This document shows positions 1-9,790 of a DNA stretch of 58,285 bases, one piece after another (positions within the stretch are counted from its first letter, which is position 1; the number at the start of each line of letters is the position of its first letter). The position numbers were made by a program, and so were the translations under genes. The notes below the pieces were generated by a model. It was not told the origin of the DNA, searched no databases, and was given only the letters and a program-made list of their open reading frames with translations. The DNA comes from Nitrospirota bacterium (GTDB lineage Bacteria; Nitrospirota; Nitrospiria; Nitrospirales; UBA8639): contig RFGF01000034.1 in the NCBI GenBank assembly GCA_003695915.1, forward strand, positions 1 through 58,285, in the 5' to 3' direction.

Positions 1-674
1 ATTTGGACGAGGCGGTCCTCGGCGTGTTGGTAAGCGCCACGGGTTTTCAAGGGCAGAAATGTTCGGCCTGTTCGCGGGCAATTGTGCTAGCACCGGTATA
101 TCGCACGTTCATCGATCGATTGACCGAGGCGGCACTGAGTCTTCACATCGGTCCTCCGATTGACCCGGGCAATCGGATGGGACCGCTCATCGATGCGCGG
201 GCGTTGGCCACTGTGCGCCAGTACATCGAATTGGGCACGCGGGATGGATGCTGTGTGCTCGATCGGCGAATCGAACATCACGGGTATTTTCAAGGACCCG
301 TGATCTTGACGGATCTTCCACCGGAGCATCCTGTGGCGCAAGAGGAAATCTTCGGACCCGTTCTGACGGTGTTTCGAGTATCGTCGATCGATCAGGCTCT
401 TGCGCTGGCCAATCATTCATCTTATGCACTCACCGGCGGAATCTATTCGCGAAGTCCGGCCAATATCGAGCAAGCCAGGGAAGCCTTCGATGTGGGGAAC
501 TTGTACATCAATCGCCCGATCACCGGGTCGTTGGTCGGCCGACAACCGTTTGGTGGACACCGACTTTCAGGGATTGGCAAAAAGGCGGGAGGGGAACACT
601 ATCTGGAACAATTCATGGTCGAGCGTGTGATTTGCGAAAATACGATGCGCCGGGGATTTGCGCCCAGCGAGTGA
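1..674 (+). CDS. 1-pyrroline-5-carboxylate dehydrogenase, C-terminal part
   Basis: Oxidises glutamate semialdehyde/P5C to glutamate with NAD(P)+, the second step of proline breakdown. The window starts inside the gene; 223 codons remain. The aldehyde dehydrogenase catalytic cysteine lies in GQKCSACSR near the start of the visible part. EEIFGPVLTV and the family-specific tail VGRQPFGG...SG.GKKAGG follow, which separate P5C dehydrogenases from general aldehyde dehydrogenases. It could be a stand-alone enzyme (RocA type) or the C-terminal half of a bifunctional PutA; the missing 5' part decides. Its last 108 bases overlap the tail of the convergent gene on the other strand. Confidence 0.9.
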   Translation, partial: LDEAVLGVLVSATGFQGQKCSACSRAIVLAPVYRTFIDRLTEAALSLHIGPPIDPGNRMGPLIDARALATVRQYIELGTRDGCCVLDRRIEHHGYFQGPVILTDLPPEHPVAQEEIFGPVLTVFRVSSIDQALALANHSSYALTGGIYSRSPANIEQAREAFDVGNLYINRPITGSLVGRQPFGGHRLSGIGKKAGGEHYLEQFMVERVICENTMRRGFAPSE

Positions 675-1481
675 AGCGGTTTGCTCCTGAATCGTCGCGT
701 GTTCCAATTCTTCGGTGATCTGAATGATTTTGGTCCGTTCACCAGTCGAACGAATGGAGGGGAGGGTCTGTCGCTCGATGTATTTCAATAATCCCACGCC
801 CCGTGCGAACCAGGCCGTCATCACGTCTGTGCCACGGATGGTCTGTTTTCGCTCTGAAAGGTGAACGTCCATGGTCATTTTGGCTTCCAAGCGCACCGCG
901 TCCGGATAGGTTCCCGCAGGAACGGTGACGGTGTCTATGCCGAGAACCGAGACGACCGCAGAGACGTCCACGCGCTCGGTTTGCCCATCGCGATCGAGGT
1001 CGAGGCCGAGGTCGAGATTTTCACGATCGAGCTGCTGAAAGGAGCTGGGGATTTCCAACGGAAATCGGACGATCTGGTAAGGAACGAGTTGTCGTTCCAG
1101 CGCCGTGCCCGGCTCAGAACCGTAATAACGAATCCCCGCAGCATCACGATAGTAAAAACTATCTGTGGGGCCTTGATCTCCCGGATTGGTATCGTGAAAC
1201 ACGGTCAATTCCAGCCCATTTTTGGTTCGTTGTCCAACCACGGTCGACACGTTGACGAATGATTTTTCCTTGATCATGACGGCCCCACTTTCGAGCAAGA
1301 GGCCACGATACGTCCACTCATTTCCAGGAGTATCGGGAAAGTATTGCTCAGAATGTTGAATGACGATGGGCTTGGCTGCCAGTGGTGAGCACAAGACGAA
1401 CGTACACCATATCACCATGATGACGAAACAGACTCTGGGTCTTGTGTAGTGGGAGCCGAGCGGCATGGGTCTTTCTCTCAT
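567..1481 (-). CDS. Secreted protein of unknown function
   Basis: Not recognised as a named family. The first 35 residues form a signal peptide (hydrophobic CFVIMVIWCTFVLCSPLAA), so the mature protein is probably periplasmic. It has alternating beta-type segments, with motifs such as FPDTPGNEWTY near residue 50, TVPAGTYPDAVRL near 190 and WFARGVGLLKYIE near 225. This pattern recalls lipoprotein/DUF-type outer-envelope proteins that begin with 'G..W.Y'. The start may be the ATG at 1481 or the one at 1466. The last 36 codons lie antisense to the P5C dehydrogenase tail, so the C-terminus may be an extension gained by loss of an earlier stop. It is divergent from the SDR gene. Confidence 0.65.
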   Translation of the reverse strand: MRERPMPLGSHYTRPRVCFVIMVIWCTFVLCSPLAAKPIVIQHSEQYFPDTPGNEWTYRGLLLESGAVMIKEKSFVNVSTVVGQRTKNGLELTVFHDTNPGDQGPTDSFYYRDAAGIRYYGSEPGTALERQLVPYQIVRFPLEIPSSFQQLDRENLDLGLDLDRDGQTERVDVSAVVSVLGIDTVTVPAGTYPDAVRLEAKMTMDVHLSERKQTIRGTDVMTAWFARGVGLLKYIERQTLPSIRSTGERTKIIQITEELEHATIQEQTASLAGRKSPAHRIFANHTLDHELFQIVFPSRLFANP

Positions 1482-1553
1482 GATGCAACCGCTGAACCTA
1501 GCATATCATTTGACAGGGCAGCAAGATCACGGCAGCATCGCATTAAGCATAAG

Positions 1554-2366
1554 ATGAGCGGGTATCATTACGAAAACTGGGAGCAATGGATAATGGACGA
1601 GGATGGTCATCGTGGGTCATGGGTTTCCTCGCCGCCGGTGAATCGTACGTCGCCGGCGGTCGTATTGGTCACGGGAGGCTCAGGTGTCATCGGTGGCGCC
1701 GTGTGTCGGCGGTTTGGTTCGGCCGGATGTGCCGTGGCCGTTCATTATTGCCAACGGGTGGAACGAGCGGAACTGGTGGCCCGTGACATTCGAGATCGAG
1801 GAGCGGCGATCACGGTTCAGGCTGATCTTCGTGAAGCGGTTTCCGTCTCGCACATGATCGAGACCGTGCTCGATCGGTTTGGCAGGCTCGATGTCCTCGT
1901 GTGTGCGGCCGGACGGTCCATATCGCAGCTTGTGCTCCGCACTTCTCTCGAAGTTTGGCACGATCTGTTGGGACTGAACTTGACCGGTACGTTTTATACG
2001 CTGCGGGCGGTGACTCCATATTTTCAAATGCAGCGCAACGGAGCCGCGATTTTGATTGGTTCGTTTTCCGGACAGCACGGTCGTGCTGGGCAAGCCGCGT
2101 ATGCCACCTCGAAAGCAGGGCTGCTGGGATTGATGCGCGCGACGGCGAAGGAATGGGGACCGTATCGAGCACGGATCAATATGGTCTTTCCCGGTTGGCA
2201 GCGGTCGTCATTGACAGCAACCTTCATGCCTGATGAGTCGGAACTCGATGACCATGTGCTCAGGAGGACTCCTGCGCTGCACGAAGTGGTCGATCTCGTT
2301 TACGCTTTGGCATGGATGAAAGATGTCTCGGGGCAGGTGTGGAACTTCGATAGTCGGATCGGATAA
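1554..2366 (+). CDS. SDR-family oxidoreductase (FabG-like)
   Basis: Short-chain dehydrogenase/reductase with the full set of family landmarks: nucleotide-binding TGGSGVIGG at residues 40-48, CAAG in place of NNAG, a catalytic serine in IGSFSG, and the YATSK dyad (YxxxK). Closest in style to 3-oxoacyl-ACP reductases, so the likely reaction is NAD(P)H reduction of a beta-keto acyl group; the true substrate is unknown. The ATG at 1554 is preferred because the longer ORF from 1449 would run into the divergent gene; 1593 is another option. It lies 33 bp upstream of bioD, so a role in making the pimeloyl precursor of biotin is possible, but this is inference from position. Confidence 0.8.
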   Translation: MSGYHYENWEQWIMDEDGHRGSWVSSPPVNRTSPAVVLVTGGSGVIGGAVCRRFGSAGCAVAVHYCQRVERAELVARDIRDRGAAITVQADLREAVSVSHMIETVLDRFGRLDVLVCAAGRSISQLVLRTSLEVWHDLLGLNLTGTFYTLRAVTPYFQMQRNGAAILIGSFSGQHGRAGQAAYATSKAGLLGLMRATAKEWGPYRARINMVFPGWQRSSLTATFMPDESELDDHVLRRTPALHEVVDLVYALAWMKDVSGQVWNFDSRIG

Positions 2367-2399
2367 CCCCGACTCGATCAACATGGAGACAACGAGAAG

Positions 2400-3152
2400 A
2401 TGGTTAGCTCGCGACCAAAGGGGTATTGGATCGTAGGAACGGATACCGGCGTGGGGAAAACCGTTGTCGTCGGCGCGATCTCGGTGGCATTCCAGGCTCA
2501 GGGCCTCATTCCGGCCATGGCCAAGCCGATTGAAACAGGGGTGTCTGCCGACGAAAAGCATAAGTCCGACGCCGCGCGGTTGGCGAGCCTCCTTCCGCCG
2601 GCTGCCGGAATGTCGTGTCTCTGTTTGTACCAATTCGAGATGCCCCTGGCTCCGCTAGCCGCTGCACGGAAAGCCGGCATGGCCATGGATCTCTCTTATA
2701 TCGAGACCATGTGCCGATCGCTGGTTGTGCAAGCGTCGATGACGTTGCTCGAAGGCGTCGGCGGCGTGAAAGTTCCACTCACAGAGCACGAAGATTGGCT
2801 GGATCTGATGGTGCGGTTACCGCTTCCTTGTGTCGTTGTCGGGCGGGCGATGCTGGGAGGGATCAATCACATGTTGCTCACCTGCGAGGCGATTCTGCGC
2901 CGTCATCTCGACATCGCCGCGGTGGTGCTCAATGAGTGGCCCGGACCTGCTCTCTCGGAGACGGAGCGAGAGCAAATGGCCTCGACGAGCGCATTGGTTC
3001 GAGAGCGGCTTTCGATCCCGGTCTATGGGCCACTTCCGTTCCTTGCGACGTTGAGCGGATGCTGGCGAGCCGGTGTTCACCAATTGGCGACGCTCCCCGA
3101 TCTTCAGCGCTTGGTCTCTCAGCTCAAGAACACGGTCGTACCAACGCGTTGA
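2400..3152 (+). CDS. bioD: Dethiobiotin synthetase
   Basis: ATP-dependent carboxylation and ring closure of 7,8-diaminopelargonate to dethiobiotin, the penultimate step of biotin synthesis, in the cytosol. The P-loop GTDTGVGKT spans residues 13-21. KPIETG (about 41-46) matches the diamine-binding KPVxTG, and EGVGGVKVP (about 117-125) matches the EGAGG motif. The 250 residues are slightly above the usual 220-240. It probably forms a two-gene unit with the SDR gene just upstream. The 3' end overlaps the convergent thiE by 29 bases. Its product ultimately supplies the cofactor for AccB, encoded 2 kb away. Confidence 0.92.
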   Translation: MVSSRPKGYWIVGTDTGVGKTVVVGAISVAFQAQGLIPAMAKPIETGVSADEKHKSDAARLASLLPPAAGMSCLCLYQFEMPLAPLAAARKAGMAMDLSYIETMCRSLVVQASMTLLEGVGGVKVPLTEHEDWLDLMVRLPLPCVVVGRAMLGGINHMLLTCEAILRRHLDIAAVVLNEWPGPALSETEREQMASTSALVRERLSIPVYGPLPFLATLSGCWRAGVHQLATLPDLQRLVSQLKNTVVPTR

Positions 3153-3759
3153 CCGCTCGTGGGGTGTCAGGGGCATCCAAGATGGCCGAGGTCACGGCTA
3201 TGCCGTTCGCACCTGCGTCTATCACGTCGGCCGCGGTGGCTTCTGTGATTCCGCCGATCGCGAAGATGGGGAGCGGTGTGAGCGTGCGAATCTGACGTAG
3301 TCCGGCCAGTCCCACGACCGGCTCATGGTCAGGTTTCGTCGCGGTCGGAAAAATCGGGCCAAATCCGATGTAATCGGCTCCTCCTTTGGTCGCCGTGTGG
3401 ACTTCTTCCGGGCAGTGGGTCGAGATACCGATGAGGCGTTCGGGCCCCATGAGCTTCCTGGCGAGTTCAAGAGGAAGGTCCGATTGTCCCAGGTGGACGC
3501 CATCGGCGTCCACCGCCAGCGCGATATCACAGCGGTCATTGATGAGAAAGCGGACACCGAGAGCGGCCGCGAGCTCACGAAGTGGCCGCGCTTTTTCATA
3601 GACCAGGCGGGGCGGGTCGATTTTATTTCGATATTGCACCATGGTGATTCCGAAGGCGGCTTGCTCCAGGACTTGAGACAGGGATCGAGCGCATTCCCAC
3701 CGTGCATCGAGGATCAAGTAAAGTCCATGCAAAGGTCGATCGGATGATCGGGCAAACAC
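3124..3759 (-). CDS. thiE: Thiamine-phosphate synthase
   Basis: Couples the pyrimidine and thiazole halves of thiamine to give thiamine phosphate. Family landmarks in order: QYRNK (pyrophosphate binding), INDRCDIALAVDADGVHLGQ, a GISTHCPEEV segment, ADYIGFGPIFPTATK (the GPIFPTxTK signature) and FAIGGI near the C-terminus. I prefer the GTG at 3759, which follows the accC stop codon by one base and gives 211 residues, the normal family size; an ATG at 3834 would add 25 residues inside accC. Last gene of the aroQ-efp-accB-accC-thiE run. No TPP riboswitch was seen nearby. Confidence 0.9.
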   Translation of the reverse strand: MFARSSDRPLHGLYLILDARWECARSLSQVLEQAAFGITMVQYRNKIDPPRLVYEKARPLRELAAALGVRFLINDRCDIALAVDADGVHLGQSDLPLELARKLMGPERLIGISTHCPEEVHTATKGGADYIGFGPIFPTATKPDHEPVVGLAGLRQIRTLTPLPIFAIGGITEATAADVIDAGANGIAVTSAILDAPDTPRAVNALVRPCS

Positions 3760-3760
3760 G

Positions 3761-5113
3761 TTAGGATTTGACCGTGGCGCTGAGTAACCGTTCGAGGAAC
3801 CGCGTCGAGACTTGTCCCTTACGGAAATCGGCATGATCGAGGATGGTTCGGTGAAGCGGAATGGTGGTTTTTATTCCCTCAATGACCAGTTCATCGAGCG
3901 CGCGCCGGACTCGCAGCACCGCTTCTTCTCTGGTTCGACCGTGCCCGATCAGTTTCGCGATCAACGAGTCGTAGTACGGGTGTACGGCTCCAGCGCCGTC
4001 GAGGGCGGAGTCGACGCGGATGCCGGGGCCGCCCGGCAAGTGAAAGGCTGTCACCATTCCGGGATGCGGGGTGAATCGCTCCGGACATTCAGCATTGATC
4101 CGACATTCGATGGCGTGTCCGTTGAGCCGGATCTCACGCTGGCGGACGGAAAGCGGAAGACCGGCTGCGACGCGGATTTGTTCTTTGACCAGGTCGATCC
4201 CCGTGACCATTTCCGTGACCGGATGTTCAACTTGGATTCGCGTGTTCATTTCCATGAAGTAAAAACGGCCGTCCTGGTCCAATAAAAATTCGACGGTTCC
4301 GGCGTTTCGATACTTGACCGATTTGGCGACTTTCACCGCTGTCCGTCCTAATTCTTCGCGGAGACGTTCGCTGACGACCGGGGAAGGAGATTCTTCGAGC
4401 AGCTTTTGATAGCGCCGCTGAATGGAGCAATCGCGCTCGGGAAAATAGACGGTATGGCCATGATGATCGGCGATAATTTGAATTTCCACGTGACGCGGGT
4501 CTTGGAAAAACCGTTCCAAATACACGCCCGGATGGCCAAACGAAGACTCGGCTTCTTTTTGTGCAGCTTGGAACGCACGCGGCAGATCGTCTTCTCTCGT
4601 CACGACGCGCATCCCTCGACCGCCGCCTCCCGCCGAGGCTTTGACGATGACCGGAAAGCCTAGTCGCTGGGCAACGGCCAGACATTCTTGCTCGCTGTGC
4701 AGTTCGCCGTCGCTCCCGGGTAGCACGGGAATCCCTTCCCGCATCATCAGTTCGCGGGCTTTGGATTTATCGCCCAATAGGGCAATATGTTCGGAAGTCG
4801 GACCGATGAACGCGAGTCCGATGGATTCGCAAACTTCAGCAAAATGGGCGTTTTCTGCCAAAAATCCATAGCCGGGGTGTATGGCGTCCACGCCCGTGAT
4901 CTCGGCGGCGCTCAGCACGTTGGGAATGTTCCGGTAACTCAAGGCGTCTTCAGCCGGACCGACGCAGATATGTTCATCGGCATAGCGCACGTGCAGGGAA
5001 TGGGCGTCGCATTCCGAGTACACGGCGACGGTTCGAATGCCCAACTCCCGGCAGGCTCTAATGATCCGGACGGCAATCTCTCCGCGGTTGGCAATGAGGA
5101 TTTTTTTGAACAC
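3761..5113 (-). CDS. accC: Acetyl-CoA carboxylase, biotin carboxylase subunit
   Basis: ATP-dependent carboxylation of the biotin on AccB, the first half-reaction of malonyl-CoA formation for fatty acid synthesis. It opens with [19 protein letters not shown] and has the ATP-grasp glycine loop [11 protein letters not shown] near residue 160. [16 protein letters not shown] (about 285-300) carries the catalytic Glu and Arg residues. The 450-residue length is standard. The start codon is GTG. It follows accB by 35 bp and immediately precedes thiE. The carboxyltransferase genes accA and accD are not in the window. Confidence 0.95.
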   Translation of the reverse strand: MFKKILIANRGEIAVRIIRACRELGIRTVAVYSECDAHSLHVRYADEHICVGPAEDALSYRNIPNVLSAAEITGVDAIHPGYGFLAENAHFAEVCESIGLAFIGPTSEHIALLGDKSKARELMMREGIPVLPGSDGELHSEQECLAVAQRLGFPVIVKASAGGGGRGMRVVTREDDLPRAFQAAQKEAESSFGHPGVYLERFFQDPRHVEIQIIADHHGHTVYFPERDCSIQRRYQKLLEESPSPVVSERLREELGRTAVKVAKSVKYRNAGTVEFLLDQDGRFYFMEMNTRIQVEHPVTEMVTGIDLVKEQIRVAAGLPLSVRQREIRLNGHAIECRINAECPERFTPHPGMVTAFHLPGGPGIRVDSALDGAGAVHPYYDSLIAKLIGHGRTREEAVLRVRRALDELVIEGIKTTIPLHRTILDHADFRKGQVSTRFLERLLSATVKS

Positions 5114-5148
5114 GGGCGTCGCGTCGCTGAATGAATCTCGCGAACCGG

Positions 5149-5625
5149 TCAGGCCGAGACCGTTGGATCAATGAGAAACAAGGGTTGTCCGTATTCCACC
5201 GGTGTAGAACTTTCTACGAGGATTTTCACGATTTTTCCATCGGTTTCCGATTCGATTTCGTTCATCAGCTTCATGGCTTCGACGATACAGAGAACTTGGC
5301 CTTTTTTGACAATGTCTCCCTCTTCGACATACGGATCGGCATCCGGCGACGGCGAGCGGTAGAACGTGCCCACGATCGGAGAAGTGACGGTGACCAATCG
5401 GGACTGGTCCGCTTCTGCAATCGGGGAAGCCAGCGATGAGGTCCGTTCTTCCATGCGGGACAGATGGACACTGGCCATCGATGGTTGCGGTTGAGGCAGC
5501 GGAGCGGGATCTCGTCTCACCCGAATGCGGACGCCGTTCTTTTCCACTTCCAACTCGGTCAAGGCATGTTGGGTGAGAATATCGACCAGGATTTCGATCT
5601 TGCGTCGCTCGGTATCCTCGTTCAT
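5149..5625 (-). CDS. accB: Acetyl-CoA carboxylase, biotin carboxyl carrier protein
   Basis: Carries biotin between the biotin carboxylase and carboxyltransferase of acetyl-CoA carboxylase. The C-terminal biotinyl domain ends with [10 protein letters not shown], where the lysine is the biotinylation site, and a [18 protein letters not shown] thumb-type region lies before it. The N-terminal part is helical with a charged/proline linker (about residues 45-85). The ATG at 5625 gives the expected 158 residues; an upstream in-frame ATG at 5676 would add a low-complexity tail and is less likely. It is co-transcribed with accC, the conserved bacterial order. Confidence 0.94.
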   Translation of the reverse strand: MNEDTERRKIEILVDILTQHALTELEVEKNGVRIRVRRDPAPLPQPQPSMASVHLSRMEERTSSLASPIAEADQSRLVTVTSPIVGTFYRSPSPDADPYVEEGDIVKKGQVLCIVEAMKLMNEIESETDGKIVKILVESSTPVEYGQPLFLIDPTVSA

Positions 5626-5706
5626 GGTCAACTTAGAATGCTGGGTGCGCGCGAGGGGGTCACGACCTCGCCCCATGATGGCTTGTGCAACAACATGCGA
5701 ATGCGC

Positions 5707-6270
5707 CTATGAGCGGGCGCGTTCGACGTATTGACGGGTCCGGGTATCTACTTTAATCACTTCTCCTGCTTCGAGATACAGCGGAACTTTGATGACCGCC
5801 CCGGTTTCAACGACGGCGGGTTTTGTGCCTCCGGTTGCGGTATCGCCACGAATGCCGGGATCGGTCTCCACGACCTTCAATTCCATGAAGGTGGGCAGTT
5901 CCATCGCAATCGGTTGGCCATGATATAACAGAATTTTGACCACGGTGTTTTCTTTCAGGAGATCGACGTTTTCGCCGAGTTGGCTTTTCGGAAAGGTGAA
6001 CTGTTCGTAATTCGACATGTCCATGAATGTATAGTCTTCACCGGTACTGTACAGGAACTGCATTTCGCGTTCTTCGAGGTTCGGCTCCTCGAACTTTTCC
6101 CCAGACCGAAATGTCCGATCGATGACATTGCCGGTTCTGTAAGATTTGAGCTTGGTTCGCACGAAGGCTCCGCCCTTCCCAGGTTTCACATGCTGAAATT
6201 CGACGATGTAATAGGGTTCGCCGTCGATCTCCAGCCGTGCACCGCTCCGAAATTCAGAAGTCGATATCAC
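5707..6270 (-). CDS. efp: Translation elongation factor P
   Basis: Binds stalled ribosomes between P and E sites and promotes peptide bonds at polyproline stretches. The three-domain, 187-residue length is typical. The loop [14 protein letters not shown] puts a lysine (residue 32) at the position that is modified in many bacteria; no modification enzyme is in the window. The start is GTG and overlaps the aroQ stop as GTGA, implying translational coupling. The aroQ-efp-accB-accC order is shared with many bacteria. Confidence 0.95.
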   Translation of the reverse strand: MISTSEFRSGARLEIDGEPYYIVEFQHVKPGKGGAFVRTKLKSYRTGNVIDRTFRSGEKFEEPNLEEREMQFLYSTGEDYTFMDMSNYEQFTFPKSQLGENVDLLKENTVVKILLYHGQPIAMELPTFMELKVVETDPGIRGDTATGGTKPAVVETGAVIKVPLYLEAGEVIKVDTRTRQYVERARS

Positions 6271-6758
6271 CGTTGCTCCTCTCTATCATGCTCGCGGATC
6301 TGGGACGAACGCTGCGTGTCGCTCCGCGAGAGGTGATCAAGAAGGGCCCGAAGGCCCAATTCATAACTGAACGCACCGAATCCGCAGATTTGCCCAATGG
6401 CGACCGGGGCGATGAGCGAACGGCGCCGAAATGCTTCTCGCCGGTACACATTGGAAAGATGCACCTCGACCGTCGGAAGACCGACGGCAAGGATGGCATC
6501 GCGAATGGCGACACTCGTGTGTGTGTAACCGGCTGGATTGATGATCAGTCCGTCGAACGTCTTGTGTGCATGTTGAATCCAGGTCACCAAATCGCCTTCA
6601 GCGTTAGACTGATGAATGGCCAGATCCACATTGTGATCTTTGGCCAGCCTGGTCAGCGTTTGGTTGATCTCATCCAACGTCACGGCTCCATAGATCGCCT
6701 GTTCGCGCAAGCCGAGGAGATTTAAATTGGGACCATGGAGCACTAACACGCGCAGCAT
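6267..6758 (-). CDS. aroQ: 3-dehydroquinate dehydratase, type II
   Basis: Converts 3-dehydroquinate to 3-dehydroshikimate in the shikimate pathway. [17 protein letters not shown] at residues 8-24 contains the catalytic Tyr and the lid-loop Arg. Later motifs are [25 protein letters not shown] and VEVHLSN, all type II signatures. The 163 residues are slightly long, with an Arg/Ser-rich C-terminal tail of about 15 residues. First gene of the leftward run; the upstream spacer (6759-7096) separates it from divergent sdhA and should hold the promoter of both. Confidence 0.94.
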   Translation of the reverse strand: MLRVLVLHGPNLNLLGLREQAIYGAVTLDEINQTLTRLAKDHNVDLAIHQSNAEGDLVTWIQHAHKTFDGLIINPAGYTHTSVAIRDAILAVGLPTVEVHLSNVYRREAFRRRSLIAPVAIGQICGFGAFSYELGLRALLDHLSRSDTQRSSQIREHDREEQR

Positions 6759-7096
6759 GCCATACTGTTTGATGAATGAAGGTCAGCGCAGGGCGTCCTG
6801 AAAATTTGTGCCTGTGAAGGAAATGGGAATCTAACGAAATTGTTTACGGTTACCACTGTGTGCAATCGATTCTAGCAAGGGGGTTCTCCAGAATCAATGA
6901 AAAGGCCATCGCCAGGTAAGCCATGAACCGATACATGGAGCAGAAGCGTGGAACGTCGCTTTGAGTCCGACCCCTCGAACCATGCCCATGCCATCCTTGA
7001 ATTTTTTGGACCAAGTCATCAATCATGGATGTGGTCTCTTTCTAGCGGTTTGGGCCGGTTGCGTTGATCGTGGATCTCCTGGCATTGTTTGTGTAG
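6759..7096. other. Gene-free divergent spacer, aroQ / sdhA
   Basis: 338 bases between divergent aroQ and sdhA. I see no credible ORF, tRNA or strong hairpin. Promoters for both operons are expected here, but no clear -35/-10 pair stands out by eye. Confidence 0.5.
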
Positions 7097-8815
7097 ATGG
7101 CGACAGAAATTAAAACATACGATGTGGTGATTATTGGTGCAGGCCTTGCCGGATTGCGCGCGGCACTGGCAGCGCATGAGGAGGGGGTGTCCGTTGCCGT
7201 GCTCACCAAAGTCTACCCCGTTCGAAGCCATTCCAATGCGGCACAGGGGGGCATCAATGCTGCGTTGACGGATCGGGGCGATAGTTGGGAAGAACATGCC
7301 TTCGAGACCGTCAAAGGCGGCGACTATTTGAGCGATCAAGATGCCGTTGAGATCCTTGCGCAGGAAGCTGGTCGTGACATTATTGCACTCGAACACATGG
7401 GGGTCATTTTTAGTCGCAACGAAGAAGGCCGACTGGGGACTCGTCGATTCGGTGGCCAACAACGAGCCCGGACGTTTTTTGTTTCGGATTTTACGGGCCA
7501 GGCCATGTTGCATGTGCTCTACGAACAAATACTGCGGGCCAAGATCCCGGTCTACGATGAATGGTTTGTGACCTCGTTGGTGCACGATGAGGATGGAGCG
7601 TGCGCTGGGGCAGTCGCCATGGACATCAAAACCGGGCGCTTAGGTACCTTTGCGGCCAAAGCGACGATTATGGCCACTGGAGGACTCGGTCGAGTCTATG
7701 AACCCAGCACGAATGCACTCATATGTACCGGCGACGGAATGGCACTGGCGTATCGAGCCGGAGCCCCGCTTATGGATATGGAGATGGTGCAATATCATCC
7801 CACGACGCTCAAAGGCAAAGGCCTGCTGATCACCGAGGCGGCTCGAGGAGAAGGCGCCTATCTTTTGAACAGCGAGGGCGAGCGGTTTATGGCTCGTTAT
7901 GCACCGACTATGATGGAGTTGGCCTCCCGCGATGTGGTATCCCGAGCCGAGCAAACCGAGATTCTGGAAGGCCGTGGGGTCAATGGGTGTGTCTTGTTGG
8001 ATTGTCGGCACCTGGGGAAGGCCTTTATTCTCGACCGTTTGCGGCAGATTTACGAAGAAGCCAAAACATTCGCCAATATCGACTTGACGGAAGAGCCGAT
8101 TCCAGTTCGACCGGGAATGCACTATCAAATGGGAGGGATCAAGGCGGATGTCGATGGCCGATGTTGGGATCCCGAAGGGCAATGGAAGGGGCTTGTTGGC
8201 TTATTTGCAGCGGGTGAAACGGCTTGTGTCAGTCTTCATGGGGGGAATCGGCTTGGAGCCAATTCCTTGTTGGATACCATCGTGTTCGGACGGCGCGCAG
8301 GGCAATGTGCCGCCGAATTCGCGCGAACGCGTTTAGCGCCGCGCCTCTCGCCTGCGATGGCGGAACAGGATCATCGCCTCATTCAATCGATCATCGCTCG
8401 CGAAGGAACCGGAGAGACTGTCGCTGGGCTTCGGTACACGATGGGAACCACGATGAATCGCTATCTCTCGGTCTTTCGCGACGAAGAGGGCATCGAGACC
8501 GCTCGGCGGGTGATCCACGAACTCAAGGAGCGGTGGAACGGTGTGGCGATCAAAGACAAGGGTCGGATTTTTAATACGGGAGTCATTGCCGTTCTGGAGC
8601 TCAGCATGATGTTGGACTGTGCCGAGGCTATTATCCACAGCGCTTCGATCCGGAAAGAAAGTCGCGGGGCTCATTTCCGCACGGATTATTTGGAGCGTGA
8701 CGACGAGGGATGGCTCAAACATATTTTGCTGTACTATCGTCCCGATGGCCCGCCGGAGGTCGCATATCTCCCTGTTCGCATCACTCGGTGGCAACCCCAA
8801 GCTCGGGTCTATTGA
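7097..8815 (+). CDS. sdhA: Succinate dehydrogenase / fumarate reductase flavoprotein
   Basis: Oxidises succinate to fumarate (or the reverse) with covalent FAD. The FAD dinucleotide site is [15 protein letters not shown] (residues 10-24), and [10 protein letters not shown] carries the histidine (His45) that binds FAD covalently. The active-site region [26 protein letters not shown], an HYQMGGI segment and LGANSLLD are all present. At 572 residues it is full length. First of a three-gene unit with sdhB (15 bp gap) and a CCG-domain subunit. The TCA-cycle direction is assumed; sequence alone does not separate it from fumarate reductase. Confidence 0.94.
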   Translation: MATEIKTYDVVIIGAGLAGLRAALAAHEEGVSVAVLTKVYPVRSHSNAAQGGINAALTDRGDSWEEHAFETVKGGDYLSDQDAVEILAQEAGRDIIALEHMGVIFSRNEEGRLGTRRFGGQQRARTFFVSDFTGQAMLHVLYEQILRAKIPVYDEWFVTSLVHDEDGACAGAVAMDIKTGRLGTFAAKATIMATGGLGRVYEPSTNALICTGDGMALAYRAGAPLMDMEMVQYHPTTLKGKGLLITEAARGEGAYLLNSEGERFMARYAPTMMELASRDVVSRAEQTEILEGRGVNGCVLLDCRHLGKAFILDRLRQIYEEAKTFANIDLTEEPIPVRPGMHYQMGGIKADVDGRCWDPEGQWKGLVGLFAAGETACVSLHGGNRLGANSLLDTIVFGRRAGQCAAEFARTRLAPRLSPAMAEQDHRLIQSIIAREGTGETVAGLRYTMGTTMNRYLSVFRDEEGIETARRVIHELKERWNGVAIKDKGRIFNTGVIAVLELSMMLDCAEAIIHSASIRKESRGAHFRTDYLERDDEGWLKHILLYYRPDGPPEVAYLPVRITRWQPQARVY

Positions 8816-8830
8816 TTTGATTATTTAACG

Positions 8831-9790
8831 ATGCACACCATCTTGCGCGTTCGTCGGTTCAATCCGGAAAGCCCGAATCCGGCCCCTTATGATCAGGAGT
8901 ACGTCCTTGATCTCGAACCGTCGGAGACGGTGTTGGATGGGCTACTCAAAATTCGGGAGACCGTAGACGACTCCTTAACGCTGCGCTGTTCTTGCCGAGG
9001 CGCCATTTGTGGATCGTGTGGGATGCGCATCAATGGACATGCCATGTTGGCGTGCAAGACGAAAATCGTGACGGTAGCGCCGCACGGAGGTCTGATTCGT
9101 GTCGAACCGATGAGCAATATGCCGGTCATCAAGGATCTGGTGACGGATATGGAGCCGTTCTGGCAAAAAATTCGGCAGGTCGAGCCTTGGTTGCAACCGG
9201 AGGGTCCGCCTCCCGAGACGGAATATGTCGTGCCTCAGGCAGCGATGCAACATCTCACCGGTGTCATGGCCTGTATCATGTGCGGGGTATGCGTGTCGGA
9301 CTGTACGGTATGGGAAGTGGATTCCACATTTCTTGGGCCGGCAGCCTTAGCCAAAGCCTATCGATTTGTTGCCGATCCGCGTGACGCGGCAACCATGCGG
9401 CGCTTGCTCGCACTCAATCAACCCACAGGCATGTGGGATTGCACGCGGTGTATGGAATGCGTGGAGGTGTGCCCGAAGCATGTGGCTCCGATGGACCGAA
9501 TTATGGCTTTGCGGGCCAAAGGGATGAGTGCTCGTGTTCCGTCCACCTGCGGCTCTCGTCATGCCGAAGTGTTCACGGACATAATCCGGCAAAAAGGACG
9601 ATTGGATGAGCCTCTGCTGGCCGTCAAAACTCTGGGTCTTCGCAATTGGGGGCGATTGCTCTCCATGCTTCCGTTGGCGATTCAATCGTTCATTCATCGG
9701 AAGCTGCCGCCATCTGGGCCATTGCATCGTGCGATTCCCGGCATCCGTTCTATTCGACGAATTTTTGCTCGCGTGGAGAAACGCTCATGA
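8831..9790 (+). CDS. sdhB: Succinate dehydrogenase iron-sulfur subunit
   Basis: Passes electrons from SdhA to the quinone side. The [2Fe-2S] cluster is bound by CSCRGAICGSCGM plus a later LACKTK cysteine (about residues 56-79). Two further clusters are bound by CIMCGVCVSDC (about 154-164) and CTRCMECVEVCPKH (about 203-216). The 319 residues exceed the usual 230-260 because of a C-terminal extension, as seen in complexes that pair with a CCG-domain subunit. Its TGA overlaps the next gene's ATG (ATGA), indicating tight coupling. Confidence 0.92.
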   Translation: MHTILRVRRFNPESPNPAPYDQEYVLDLEPSETVLDGLLKIRETVDDSLTLRCSCRGAICGSCGMRINGHAMLACKTKIVTVAPHGGLIRVEPMSNMPVIKDLVTDMEPFWQKIRQVEPWLQPEGPPPETEYVVPQAAMQHLTGVMACIMCGVCVSDCTVWEVDSTFLGPAALAKAYRFVADPRDAATMRRLLALNQPTGMWDCTRCMECVEVCPKHVAPMDRIMALRAKGMSARVPSTCGSRHAEVFTDIIRQKGRLDEPLLAVKTLGLRNWGRLLSMLPLAIQSFIHRKLPPSGPLHRAIPGIRSIRRIFARVEKRS

